From UBA1774 sp045628925 (lineage in GTDB: Bacteria; Bacillota; Clostridia; Oscillospirales; Oscillospiraceae): a DNA stretch of 6,338 nt. Shown one piece after another: positions 1-6,191 of the stretch (positions are counted from its first letter, which is position 1; the number at the start of each line of letters is the position of its first letter). The stretch covers positions 1 through 6,338 of the forward strand of contig JAZQQF010000199.1 of NCBI GenBank assembly GCA_045628925.1. Direction: 5' to 3'. The notes under the pieces are model-generated. The model saw nothing but the letters and a program-made list of their open reading frames with translations, made no database searches and had not been told where the DNA came from. The translations under genes and the position numbers were made by a program.

Positions 1-40
1 AAAAACAAAAAAAAAAAAAACCCCCAAAACGGGCCCCCCT
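1..40. repeat. low-complexity homopolymer tract at window edge
   Basis: The first 40 bases are almost entirely runs: an A-rich block (1-20, interrupted by one C), C5 (21-25), A4, a C, G3, then C6 and T3. Nothing coding is seen here. It could be the U-tract of a terminator read on the minus strand, or a sequencing or assembly artefact at a contig end. Confidence 0.6.
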
Positions 41-68
41 TTCCCTGTGCTTCAATATTCAGAGGAAG
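39..68 (-). terminator. possible weak terminator hairpin after the URO-D gene
   Basis: Just past the stop codon, the minus-strand transcript can form a 9-bp stem with one mismatch and one G-U pair (60-68 with 39-47) around a 12-nt loop. It is followed by G/C runs and then a long T tract on this strand (complement of 7-20). The T tract is about 20 nt from the stem, not immediately after it, so this is not a classic intrinsic terminator. The low-complexity sequence beyond may not be genuine (see the edge finding). Confidence 0.25.
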
Positions 69-71
69 AAC

Positions 72-1085
72 TCACACATACCCGTTGCGCTTATACCAGT
101 CGCGGGCGTAATCATAATAGAAATCGTTCATGATCTGCATCTTGCGGGCAGCCTCGGGGTCGCCGGTCTTGCCGAGGAAACGGGTGAAGTAGGCAAAGCC
201 GCCGCCGGGCGCTAGGGTATCCACGTATTTCGCCAGCTCGTCCTTCAGGAACTCGTCCGTGCTGCCGGGATGGCTGACGGGGCCGGAATAGTCCCAGCCG
301 CCGACGATGAGCATTTTCCGGCCGAACTTTTCCTTGATGCCCAGCAGATCGTTATCGGTCTGCGCCGGATCCCATGCATTGATGCCGATATCCACCCAGT
401 CCTGCACGAAGTCCTCGCAGCGGCCGCAGTCGTGCATCTGGATGAGCAGGCCCGCGTCGTGGGCAAGGTCGGTCTCCGCCTTCTGGAAGGGCAGGAGGAG
501 CTCCTTTTTCATCTCGGGGGAGAAGAAGGGGTTATTCTTCGTGGCGGTATCATCGCCCATGCTCATCACGTCGGGCTTGTACCAGTAGATGATATTCTTG
601 TAGATCTCCAGATAGTAATCCAGCAGATACTGGAACAGGGCCTTGACTTCCTCCGGCTCCTCATACATGGCGCAGAGGCCGTTCTCGAAGCCCATGAAGG
701 AGACGAGCGTCAGGAAAAAGCCGCCGATATGGGCCATCACGGGCTTATTCTTCCGGTCGAAATCCTTCAGGTCGCGCTTGGCGGCGGCTTCCCAGTCGAT
801 GCCGCTCAGGTCGGGGCGCTTGATCACGTCGCGCCACTTGGTGATATCCTCCAGAATGAACTTGCCGGGCACGGGAATGGAGCCGCCCTCGGCATCGGGC
901 ACGGAAACGGATTCCACGCCCCACTCGTTGACCTTGTTGCCATTGGGCAGCGTCCTGGTCAGGTGAGCGGTGGCGGAGCACTGCATTCCCCAGCCGAACA
1001 TATCCCACATGGGGAGATATTCCGGAAATTCGCCGCGCATGGCCTGCAGATAGTTCTCTTTCGCGGTCAGCTTATATTCGGTCAT
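72..1085 (-). CDS. URO-D-superfamily protein, corrinoid methyltransferase-like
   Basis: A complete 337-residue protein of the uroporphyrinogen decarboxylase superfamily, a TIM-barrel fold that includes HemE and the cobamide-dependent methyltransferases (MtaA/MtbA/CmuA type). Visible landmarks are a Gly-Asp-Asp around residues 177-179, followed by a conserved-looking N-N-P-F-F-S-P segment, and the motif H218-D-C220-G with a further Cys at 223. H-x-C matches the zinc-ligand pair that binds the thiol acceptor in the methyltransferase branch. The N-terminal arginine-rich substrate motif of true HemE is not seen, so haem synthesis is unlikely. The usual distal third Cys ligand is absent, since no Cys follows residue 223. 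The ATG at 1083-1085 is preceded by GGAGG (1094-1098) at 8-nt spacing. No signal peptide or membrane segment is seen, so it is expected in the cytosol. It stands alone on its strand with its own promoter. No corrinoid-binding protein is adjacent, so substrate and even methyltransferase activity are inference. The superfamily assignment is secure. Confidence 0.88.
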   Translation of the reverse strand: MTEYKLTAKENYLQAMRGEFPEYLPMWDMFGWGMQCSATAHLTRTLPNGNKVNEWGVESVSVPDAEGGSIPVPGKFILEDITKWRDVIKRPDLSGIDWEAAAKRDLKDFDRKNKPVMAHIGGFFLTLVSFMGFENGLCAMYEEPEEVKALFQYLLDYYLEIYKNIIYWYKPDVMSMGDDTATKNNPFFSPEMKKELLLPFQKAETDLAHDAGLLIQMHDCGRCEDFVQDWVDIGINAWDPAQTDNDLLGIKEKFGRKMLIVGGWDYSGPVSHPGSTDEFLKDELAKYVDTLAPGGGFAYFTRFLGKTGDPEAARKMQIMNDFYYDYARDWYKRNGYV

Positions 1086-1104
1086 CGTGATTTCCTCCAG
1101 TTTT

Positions 1105-1122
1105 CCTGTTATTTTGCCTGTT
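1105..1122. repeat. short direct repeat, two CCTGTT copies
   Basis: CCTGTT occurs at 1105-1110 and again at 1117-1122, 12 bp apart, each preceded by a T run. On the minus strand these read AACAGG and lie between the -10 box and the ribosome site of the URO-D-like gene, covering the predicted transcription start. The placement would suit a repressor operator, but so short a repeat can arise by chance. Confidence 0.3.
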
Positions 1123-1125
1123 TAC

Positions 1126-1154
1126 ATACTACGCTATCTTGCTCGCCTTGTCAA
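1126..1154 (-). promoter_or_regulatory. sigma-A promoter of the URO-D-like gene
   Basis: Read on the minus strand, a perfect -35 TTGACA (complement of 1149-1154) is followed by exactly 17 nt and a -10 TAGTAT (complement of 1126-1131). The predicted transcription start is near 1119, giving a leader of about 33 nt that includes the GGAGG ribosome site. The close match suggests strong basal expression unless a repressor intervenes. Confidence 0.8.
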
Positions 1155-1194
1155 CAGCGAAACGGGCTTTACCCTGCAAAGACCGGAAAAAAGT

Positions 1195-1205
1195 CGATAA
1201 AATCG
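1195..1205. promoter_or_regulatory. small inverted repeat upstream of the regulator promoter
   Basis: CGAT-AAA-ATCG is a perfect 4-bp inverted repeat with a 3-nt centre, ending 11 nt before the -35 box of the two-component operon. NarL-family regulators often bind short inverted repeats upstream of -35 for activation, so autoregulation is possible. The repeat is too short to be convincing on its own. Confidence 0.2.
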
Positions 1206-1216
1206 GCAAATAGGTC

Positions 1217-1246
1217 TTGCAAAAAGCAGATGGTTTATGACATAAT
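1217..1246 (+). promoter_or_regulatory. probable sigma-A promoter of the two-component operon
   Basis: A -35-like TTGCAA (1217-1222) is separated by 18 nt from a -10-like CATAAT (1241-1246). The predicted start lies near 1253, leaving only about 15 nt before the ATG, just enough to include the ribosome site GGGGG at 1255-1259. Both boxes are one or two bases from consensus, so it is weaker than the divergent promoter and may depend on an activator. Confidence 0.55.
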
Positions 1247-1267
1247 GAACAAAAGGGGGAATGGTGG

Positions 1268-1942
1268 ATGTCCATCAAAATCTTCTTTGTGGATGATGAA
1301 AAACTGCTGCTGGAAAGTCTGGCAGTGTTTTTTTCCTCAGATGCGGAGTTTGAAGTCGTGGGCAGTGCGTCCAGCGCGGAGGAAGCGCTGGAAAAGCTGC
1401 CGGATGCAAAGCCGGACGTGCTGCTGGCCGACCTGAATATGGCCGGGATCGGCGGTATCCGATTGATCGGAGAAGTCAAGCAGCGCTGGCCGGAGATCCG
1501 GATGCTGGTGCTTTCCACGTATTATGACGATCAGAACGTCACTTCCGCGCTGGCTGCGGGAGCGGACGGGTATATTCTCAAGAGCTTCAGCTCCGGGGAG
1601 ATCATTGAGGCTGCGCGGATGATCGCCTCGGGGCATACGGTGCTGGATCAGAAGGTCATGTCCGTCCTGCACAGAAATACGCGGCGTCTCAGCGGCGATA
1701 GCGGCGATCAGGACCCGCGCCGGAAGCAGTTTCAGGAGCAGTATCAGAAGCTCACGGAACGGGAGCGGGAGATCTGCCGCCTTCTGCAGGAGGGGCGCTC
1801 CAACCGGGAGATCGCTTCCGACCTGCACATCACCGAGGGAACCGTCAAGAACTATCTTTCCAATATCTACGGCGCTTTGGGCGTGCGGGACCGGACGGCG
1901 CTCGCCGTTGCACTGACACGGACGGCGAACGCGGAGAAGTGA
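1268..1942 (+). CDS. NarL/LuxR-type response regulator
   Basis: A 224-residue DNA-binding response regulator of the usual family length. The receiver domain (about 1-120) has the acidic pair D9-D10, the phosphoacceptor D55 in the stretch ADLNM, the switch residue S83 (followed by T84) and the conserved K105. A charged linker (about 135-160) leads to a LuxR/GerE helix-turn-helix at about 162-213, starting L-T-E-R-E and containing the typical S-N-R-E-I-A and E-G-T-V-K-N recognition-helix signatures. All residues needed for phosphorylation are present. The start at 1268 is chosen because an A/G-rich ribosome site (1251-1260) sits 8 nt upstream; an ATG at 1261 is out of frame. Its partner is the kinase that begins 10 nt after its stop. 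Targets are unknown; the divergent promoter region upstream is the obvious first candidate. Confidence 0.95.
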   Translation: MSIKIFFVDDEKLLLESLAVFFSSDAEFEVVGSASSAEEALEKLPDAKPDVLLADLNMAGIGGIRLIGEVKQRWPEIRMLVLSTYYDDQNVTSALAAGADGYILKSFSSGEIIEAARMIASGHTVLDQKVMSVLHRNTRRLSGDSGDQDPRRKQFQEQYQKLTEREREICRLLQEGRSNREIASDLHITEGTVKNYLSNIYGALGVRDRTALAVALTRTANAEK

Positions 1943-1952
1943 GGCTGAGATT

Positions 1953-3200
1953 ATGGATCAGTATCAGGAACAGCTTCTTCGCCATGAGCTGGAGATCAAT
2001 CGCAGTACGTCCATGATCTCCCTGTATGAGCTGGCCATCGTGACGGTGATCGAGATACTGGACCGCCTGCGGGTATTTACGGTCTATTCCTTTGCAACGC
2101 AGCTTTACTGGAAACTGGCGCTGGTGGCGGTGCTGGTCCTGCCGTTCGTCCTTGTGCGGCTGCTTCACTGTTCAAGGCGGTGGGTCAAGTATGCCATCAT
2201 GAGCTGCAGCGTGATCGCCAGCGGTCTGTGCTACGTGATCTTTAATGCGCAGGCGCTCCTGCTGCTGGTATTTCCGACGGTGCTGGTCACGATGTACTAT
2301 AACAAGGTGCTCAGTTATTATACCTGCGCGCTGTCGGTGGCGGTTTTGTTTGTGTCCTACCTGCTGGCAGGATATCTGCTGCTGCCGAGAATGATCCGGA
2401 ATCCCTTCGGTTACCGATATGTGATGATCGACACGGCGATCCCGCAGGCGATCTATTACCTGTGCTTCGCCATTCTGGTGCAGCTGCTGAACGGGCGCAC
2501 GATGGATCTGATGACGCGCTTCTACCAGAAAAGCCGCGAGAATGAGATGCTCTCGCTGGAAAAGGAGACCGCGGAGCTGCGGGGCCGCATTCAGGAACGC
2601 GAGCGCATCAGCCGCGATATCCACAACAGCGTGGGGCATACCATCACGGCGGCCATCTTCGCATTGGAAGCGGCCAAGCTGCAGCGGCCGACCGAGCCGG
2701 AGGCAGCCGATGAAAAAACGGAGCGCGCCATCCAGCGGATGCGCGAGAGCATGGACGTGATCCGCAACAGCGTCCGGATGCTGGACCAGCGGAATATCAT
2801 GAGCCTGCAGGAGCTGGAAAAGCTGCTGACCCTCTGCTGCCGACAGACCGAGCAGGATTCCGACGTGCGCATCGAGACCGATTTTTCCGGTCTGGCCAGT
2901 GCGATGGATGCGCCCATGAGCAGCGACCGCATCGGGTTCCTCTACGGTATGGTGCAGGAATGCGTCACCAACGGGATGAAGCACGGCGGCGCGGAGTGCA
3001 TCCGATTGAAGGTCGGCGTGGAAGACGGGATGCTGACCACCGAGGTGTGGAACAACGGGAAAGTGCCCGATGCGATGCCGACCGAGGGCTTCGGCCTGCA
3101 GAAGCTGCGGACCTATGCGGAAAAAGCGGGCGGCAGCTTCCGGATCATTTTGTCGTATGGATTTACGGTGGCCATGACGCTGCCGCTGGAAAACCTCTGA
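1953..3200 (+). CDS. membrane sensor histidine kinase, HisKA_3 (NarX/DesK-like) family
   Basis: A 415-residue sensor kinase that should phosphorylate the preceding regulator. The N-terminal half is membrane-embedded with about five hydrophobic segments (roughly 55-71, 79-97, 101-116, 123-145 and 161-180). Loops between them are very short, so the signal is probably sensed within or at the membrane. A coiled-coil-like stretch (about 190-218) leads to the dimerization helix with phosphoacceptor H224 in R-D-I-H-N-S-V-G-H. The ATP-binding domain follows: an N-box with E336 and N340 (Q-E-C-V-T-N-G-M-K-H), a G1 box altered to W-N-N-G (366-369), and a G2 box G-F-G-L (379-382). The D-x-x-x-Q motif that normally follows the His is N225/H229 here. 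The ATG at 1953 has a modest GAGG site (1941-1944) overlapping the regulator's stop, which suggests coupled translation. The ligand is unknown. Confidence 0.94.
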   Translation: MDQYQEQLLRHELEINRSTSMISLYELAIVTVIEILDRLRVFTVYSFATQLYWKLALVAVLVLPFVLVRLLHCSRRWVKYAIMSCSVIASGLCYVIFNAQALLLLVFPTVLVTMYYNKVLSYYTCALSVAVLFVSYLLAGYLLLPRMIRNPFGYRYVMIDTAIPQAIYYLCFAILVQLLNGRTMDLMTRFYQKSRENEMLSLEKETAELRGRIQERERISRDIHNSVGHTITAAIFALEAAKLQRPTEPEAADEKTERAIQRMRESMDVIRNSVRMLDQRNIMSLQELEKLLTLCCRQTEQDSDVRIETDFSGLASAMDAPMSSDRIGFLYGMVQECVTNGMKHGGAECIRLKVGVEDGMLTTEVWNNGKVPDAMPTEGFGLQKLRTYAEKAGGSFRIILSYGFTVAMTLPLENL

Positions 3201-3215
3201 GTCTGGAGGACAAGT

Positions 3216-4427
3216 ATGCGTACTGTTGCCGTGATCGGCGGCGGCGCCGCAGGAATGATGGCCGCGATCGAGGCCGCGTCCTGCGGCGCCTGTGTTCATC
3301 TGTTTGAACGGCAGGCCCGGGTGGGGAAGAAGCTCTCCGTCACCGGAAACGGGCGCTGCAATCTGAGCAATACCGGCCTTTCCCCGGAGCGCTATCACGG
3401 GGAGGACCGGGCATTCGTGCTGCCCGCGCTGCGCTTCTGCGGCACGGGGGAAACGCTGCGGCGGTTCCGGGAGATGGGTCTGCTGACCGTGACGGAGCCG
3501 GGCGGGCGCATCTACCCCCTGTCCGACACGGCGGGCAGCGTGGTGGACGTGCTGCGCTTCTCGCTGGATGCGGCGGGCGTTCAGCTTCATGCAGGCTGCG
3601 AGGTGAGCGAAGTCAAGCGCACAAAGGGCGGCTTCTGGATCGCTGCCGGGGAGACCGGTATCAAGGCGGAGAAGCTCATCATCGCCTGCGGCGGCGCGGC
3701 GGGGGAAAAGGTCGGCGGCACGAATCTGGGCTACCGGCTGCTGGAGTGCTTCGGGCATTCCGTCACGCCGCTGAGACCGTCCCTCGTGCAGCTGCGCACC
3801 GGGGACACCCTCTGCCGCAGCCTGAAGGGCGTTCGGGCCGATGCGCGGGTGACCGTTCTGCGGGGCGGGAAGACCGTCGCGGAGACGGCGGGCGAAGTGC
3901 AGTTCGTAGAATACGGGCTTTCCGGCCCTGCGATCTTTGAAGTGTCCCGCGCCGCGCTGGAGGAGAACGGTACCGTGGTCGAGCTGGATCTGCTGCGCGG
4001 CTATGCCGAATCGGAACTTCTGCAGCTCCTGCAGGAGCGGTGTGCGGCGCGACCGCAGCTCAACTGCGACGATCTGTTTACCGGCACGGTGCATAACCGC
4101 CTTGGGCGCGTACTGCTGAAAGTCGCGGGCGTCAGCGGCACGGCGCCGATCTCGGAGCTGACGGAGAAGGAGCTTCGGCGGCTCAGCCATGCCTGCAAGG
4201 CGTTCCGCTTTGAAGTGACCGGGGACATGGGCCTTCCGAATGCGCAGGTCACGGCGGGCGGCGTCAGGACGGGCGAGTTCTTCCCGGAGACCATGGAGAG
4301 CAGACTTTGCCCGGGGCTTTATGCCTGCGGCGAGGTGCTGGACGTGGACGGCGACTGCGGCGGATTCAATCTCCAGTGGGCATGGGCCAGCGGCGCGCTG
4401 GCGGGCCGTTCGGCGGCGGAGGCGTAA
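3216..4427 (+). CDS. BaiN/HI0933-family FAD-binding oxidoreductase
   Basis: A 403-residue flavoprotein of the HI0933/YhiN/BaiN family (often annotated NAD(P)/FAD-dependent oxidoreductase or aminoacetone oxidase family). The N-terminus has the Rossmann dinucleotide motif G-G-G-A-A-G (8-13) with E31 placed to bind the ADP ribose. The family signature G-K-K-L-S-V-T-G-N-G-R-C-N follows at 37-49. A middle region carries C-G-G (about 158-160) and the Y-G-L-S-G-P-A element near 233-239. The C-terminus has the second FAD-contact signature C-G-E-V-L-D-V-D-G (371-379), then G-G-F-N-L-Q-W-A-W. Length and motif order match an intact family member. The ATG at 3216 follows GGAGGA (3205-3210) by 5 nt, and the gap from the kinase is 15 nt. 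BaiN itself is linked to bile-acid 7-alpha-dehydroxylation, but most relatives have no assigned substrate and nothing here points to bile acids. Expected to be cytosolic. Confidence 0.93.
   Translation: MRTVAVIGGGAAGMMAAIEAASCGACVHLFERQARVGKKLSVTGNGRCNLSNTGLSPERYHGEDRAFVLPALRFCGTGETLRRFREMGLLTVTEPGGRIYPLSDTAGSVVDVLRFSLDAAGVQLHAGCEVSEVKRTKGGFWIAAGETGIKAEKLIIACGGAAGEKVGGTNLGYRLLECFGHSVTPLRPSLVQLRTGDTLCRSLKGVRADARVTVLRGGKTVAETAGEVQFVEYGLSGPAIFEVSRAALEENGTVVELDLLRGYAESELLQLLQERCAARPQLNCDDLFTGTVHNRLGRVLLKVAGVSGTAPISELTEKELRRLSHACKAFRFEVTGDMGLPNAQVTAGGVRTGEFFPETMESRLCPGLYACGEVLDVDGDCGGFNLQWAWASGALAGRSAAEA
4418..4422 (+). promoter_or_regulatory. ribosome binding site fixing the start of the second flavoprotein
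   Basis: GGAGG lies inside the last codons of the preceding gene, 7 nt before the ATG at 4430. The frame stays open upstream to an ATG at 4307, but that longer version would overlap the previous gene by 121 nt and add 41 residues unlike the family N-terminus. The ribosome site therefore decides for 4430. Confidence 0.8.
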
Positions 4428-4429
4428 GC

Positions 4430-6025
4430 ATGCTGCGGGTGAGAAATCTGGGCCTGCCGCCGGAGCAGGATTCGCTGAAAAATCTGAAAAAAGCGGCTGC
4501 GGCGAAGCTGCGCATCCCGGTCGGGGAGATCGGGGAACTGCGCATCGTCCGCCGCAGCATCGACGCACGGAAGAAAGAAAAGATACAGCTCCTGTATACA
4601 ATGGACGTGTCCGTTCCGGGCGAGGAAGCGCTGCTGGCATCGGACCTGCGGGACGTGGGCGCGGCCTCAGAGCCGGAATACGCGCTGCCGAAGCCCGGTA
4701 AACTTCCGGCGCACCGGCCCGTCATCGCGGGCTTCGGCCCGGCGGGAATGTTCCTTGCGCTGGCGCTGGCGGAGGCGGGGCTGCGGCCCATCGTGCTGGA
4801 ACGGGGCGAGAAGGTGGAAACGCGCACGGAGAAGGTGCGTCGTTTCCGGGAAACGGGGCTGCTGGACCCGGAATGCAACGTGCAGTTCGGGGAAGGCGGC
4901 GCGGGCACGTTCTCCGATGGGAAGCTGAATACCGGCATCAGCGGCAGCGAGGTGGATTATATCCTGCGCCGCTTTGTGGAATTCGGCGCGCAGGCGCGCA
5001 TCCAATATGACGCCGCGCCCCACGTGGGGACGGATGTGCTGAAAACCGTGGTGAAGAATCTGCGGGAGCGGGTGCTTTCGCTGGGCGGGGAGATCCGCTT
5101 CGGCACGAAGCTCACGGAGCTGAAACTGCACGACGGGCGCATTTGCGGCGTCGTCACGGGATCCGCTGCCGGGCGGGAGGAGCTTAGCTGCGAAGCGCTG
5201 TTCCTCGCCATCGGTCACAGCGCACGGGACACGATGGAGATGCTGCTGCGTTCCGGCGCGGCGCTGGAGCCGAAGCCGTTCAGCATGGGCGTCCGCATCG
5301 AGCATCTGCAGAAGGAGGTTGACCGGGCGCAGTACGGGCGCTATGCCGGGCATCCGGCGCTGGGGGCGGCCCCCTATAAGCTGGCGGTGCATCTGCCGGA
5401 CGGGACGGGGGTCTACACCTTCTGTATGTGTCCCGGCGGATACGTGATGGCGGCGGCCTCGGAAGAGGGCGGCGTGGTCACCAACGGCATGAGCTATTCC
5501 GGCCGGGCTGGAGAGAATGCCAACAGCGCCCTGCTGGTGACGGTGAAGCCCGAGCAGTTCCCGGTTCAGGGGCCGCTGGGCGGTATCGCGTGGCAGCGGG
5601 AGCTGGAACGGGCCGCGTTCCGCTATGGCGGGGAAGGCTATCACGCCCCGGCGCAGCGCGTAGGGGATTTCCTCGACGGCGTTGCCTCTGCCGGAGCCGG
5701 CAAGGTGAAACCCAGCTATCTGCCGGGCGTGCGATTCGGCGACCTGCACGAAGTCCTGCCCTCTGCGATCACCGGGCCTATGACGGCGGCGCTGCCGTTA
5801 CTGGAAAAGCGTCTGCGCGGGTTCAGCGACCGGGAGGCAATGCTTACCGGGCCGGAGACGCGGAGCAGCAGCCCGGTGCGCATCCTGCGGGACGGGGAAC
5901 TGCAGGCCCTCGGCATTCGCGGCCTCTATCCCTGCGGCGAGGGCGCAGGCTGGGCAGGCGGCATCGTTTCCGCTGCGGCGGACGGGCTGAAATGCGCCGC
6001 GGCGTATCTGCGGACGCTGAAATAG
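4430..6025 (+). CDS. COG2509-type FAD-dependent dehydrogenase-like protein
   Basis: A 531-residue flavoprotein of the uncharacterised FAD-dependent dehydrogenase family grouped as COG2509. Residues 1 to about 90 form the small lysine/arginine-rich N-terminal domain typical of this family. The Rossmann motif G-F-G-P-A-G is at 101-106, preceded by a proline-rich connector. The family hallmark F-G-E-G-G-A-G-T-F-S-D-G-K-L-N-T occupies 153-168. A G-H-S-A-R-D segment lies mid-protein (about 263-268). The C-terminal FAD signature Y-P-C-G-E-G-A-G-W-A-G-G is at 500-511. The gene starts 2 nt after the preceding flavoprotein, with its ribosome site inside that gene, so the two are translationally linked. 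No substrate is established for the family, so a redox role with FAD and probably a nicotinamide donor is inference. No signal peptide or membrane helix is seen. It appears intact. Confidence 0.92.
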   Translation: MLRVRNLGLPPEQDSLKNLKKAAAAKLRIPVGEIGELRIVRRSIDARKKEKIQLLYTMDVSVPGEEALLASDLRDVGAASEPEYALPKPGKLPAHRPVIAGFGPAGMFLALALAEAGLRPIVLERGEKVETRTEKVRRFRETGLLDPECNVQFGEGGAGTFSDGKLNTGISGSEVDYILRRFVEFGAQARIQYDAAPHVGTDVLKTVVKNLRERVLSLGGEIRFGTKLTELKLHDGRICGVVTGSAAGREELSCEALFLAIGHSARDTMEMLLRSGAALEPKPFSMGVRIEHLQKEVDRAQYGRYAGHPALGAAPYKLAVHLPDGTGVYTFCMCPGGYVMAAASEEGGVVTNGMSYSGRAGENANSALLVTVKPEQFPVQGPLGGIAWQRELERAAFRYGGEGYHAPAQRVGDFLDGVASAGAGKVKPSYLPGVRFGDLHEVLPSAITGPMTAALPLLEKRLRGFSDREAMLTGPETRSSSPVRILRDGELQALGIRGLYPCGEGAGWAGGIVSAAADGLKCAAAYLRTLK

Positions 6026-6046
6026 CAAGATTCGGATCAAACGATT

Positions 6047-6094
6047 CACCCGCCGAAAAGGAAGGAACCTTCCGTTTCGGCGGGTGTCATTTTG
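6047..6094 (+). terminator. intrinsic terminator of the four-gene operon
   Basis: A 12-bp perfect stem pairs 6047-6058 (CACCCGCCGAAA) with 6075-6086. After one A-G mismatch the stem continues with up to 6 more pairs (6060-6065 with 6068-6073, the innermost pairs probably open). The tail TCATTTTG has only a short T run starting 4 nt after the stem. The position, 21 nt after the last stop codon and before a new promoter, supports termination on the plus strand. On the other strand no T-tract follows. Confidence 0.82.
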
Positions 6095-6115
6095 CCGTTC
6101 ACAAATAATTTGCAG

Positions 6116-6130
6116 ATTATATTATATAAT
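6116..6130. promoter_or_regulatory. AT-rich perfect palindrome next to the -35 box
   Basis: ATTATAT-T-ATATAAT is a perfect 7-bp inverted repeat with a single central base, ending 4 nt before the -35 box at 6135. An additional ATAAT at 6105-6109 faces ATTAT at 6116-6120. This could be a repressor or activator operator, or an AT-rich UP-element that boosts the promoter. The surrounding DNA is far more AT-rich than the genes. Confidence 0.45.
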
Positions 6131-6134
6131 AGTA

Positions 6135-6164
6135 TTGACAAAGTATAGAAAACCGCGCTATACT
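6135..6164 (+). promoter_or_regulatory. near-consensus sigma-A promoter of the ribbon-helix-helix gene
   Basis: A perfect -35 TTGACA (6135-6140) lies 18 nt before a -10 TATACT (6159-6164). The predicted start is near 6171, giving a leader of about 21 nt. An inverted pair AGTATA (6142-6147) and TATACT (6159-6164) spans the spacer and -10, and AGTAT also occurs at 6131-6135, 11 bp before its second copy. A repressor could occlude the polymerase there. Confidence 0.82.
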
Positions 6165-6191
6165 GTGCCCGAACAGAAGGGAAGTGACCGG

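Noticed and set aside
72..1085. Calling the left gene hemE (true uroporphyrinogen decarboxylase)
   Set aside because: The N-terminal arginine-rich substrate motif of HemE is not present and the H-x-C-G motif points to the methyltransferase-like branch.
270..1436. Plus-strand open frame of 388 codons across the URO-D gene and into the regulator
   Set aside because: It is antisense to a well-supported gene, crosses the divergent promoter region and enters the regulator out of frame; it has no domain signature.
3216..4427. Naming the first flavoprotein baiN with a bile-acid role
   Set aside because: The family is broad and no other bile-acid-inducible gene is in the window, so only the family name is supported.
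4307..4429. 41-residue N-terminal extension of the second flavoprotein
   Set aside because: It would overlap the preceding gene by 121 nt, is Gly/Arg-rich and unlike the family, and the GGAGG at 4418-4422 sits properly spaced for the ATG at 4430.
2172..4640. Very long minus-strand open frame (822 codons) antisense to the kinase and the first flavoprotein
   Set aside because: It is a shadow of GC-rich coding on the other strand: the composition is dominated by Ala, Arg, Pro, His and Gln, there is no recognisable domain, and the plus-strand genes it covers have clear motifs throughout.
4667..5749. Minus-strand open frame of 360 codons inside the second flavoprotein
   Set aside because: It is rich in Arg, His, Pro and Gln with no motif; a GC-bias shadow of the COG2509-type gene.
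6026..6191. A small protein or small RNA gene in the gap between the operon and the ribbon-helix-helix gene
   Set aside because: The gap is explained by the terminator hairpin and the next promoter; no start with a ribosome site and no separate promoter-terminator pair is seen.
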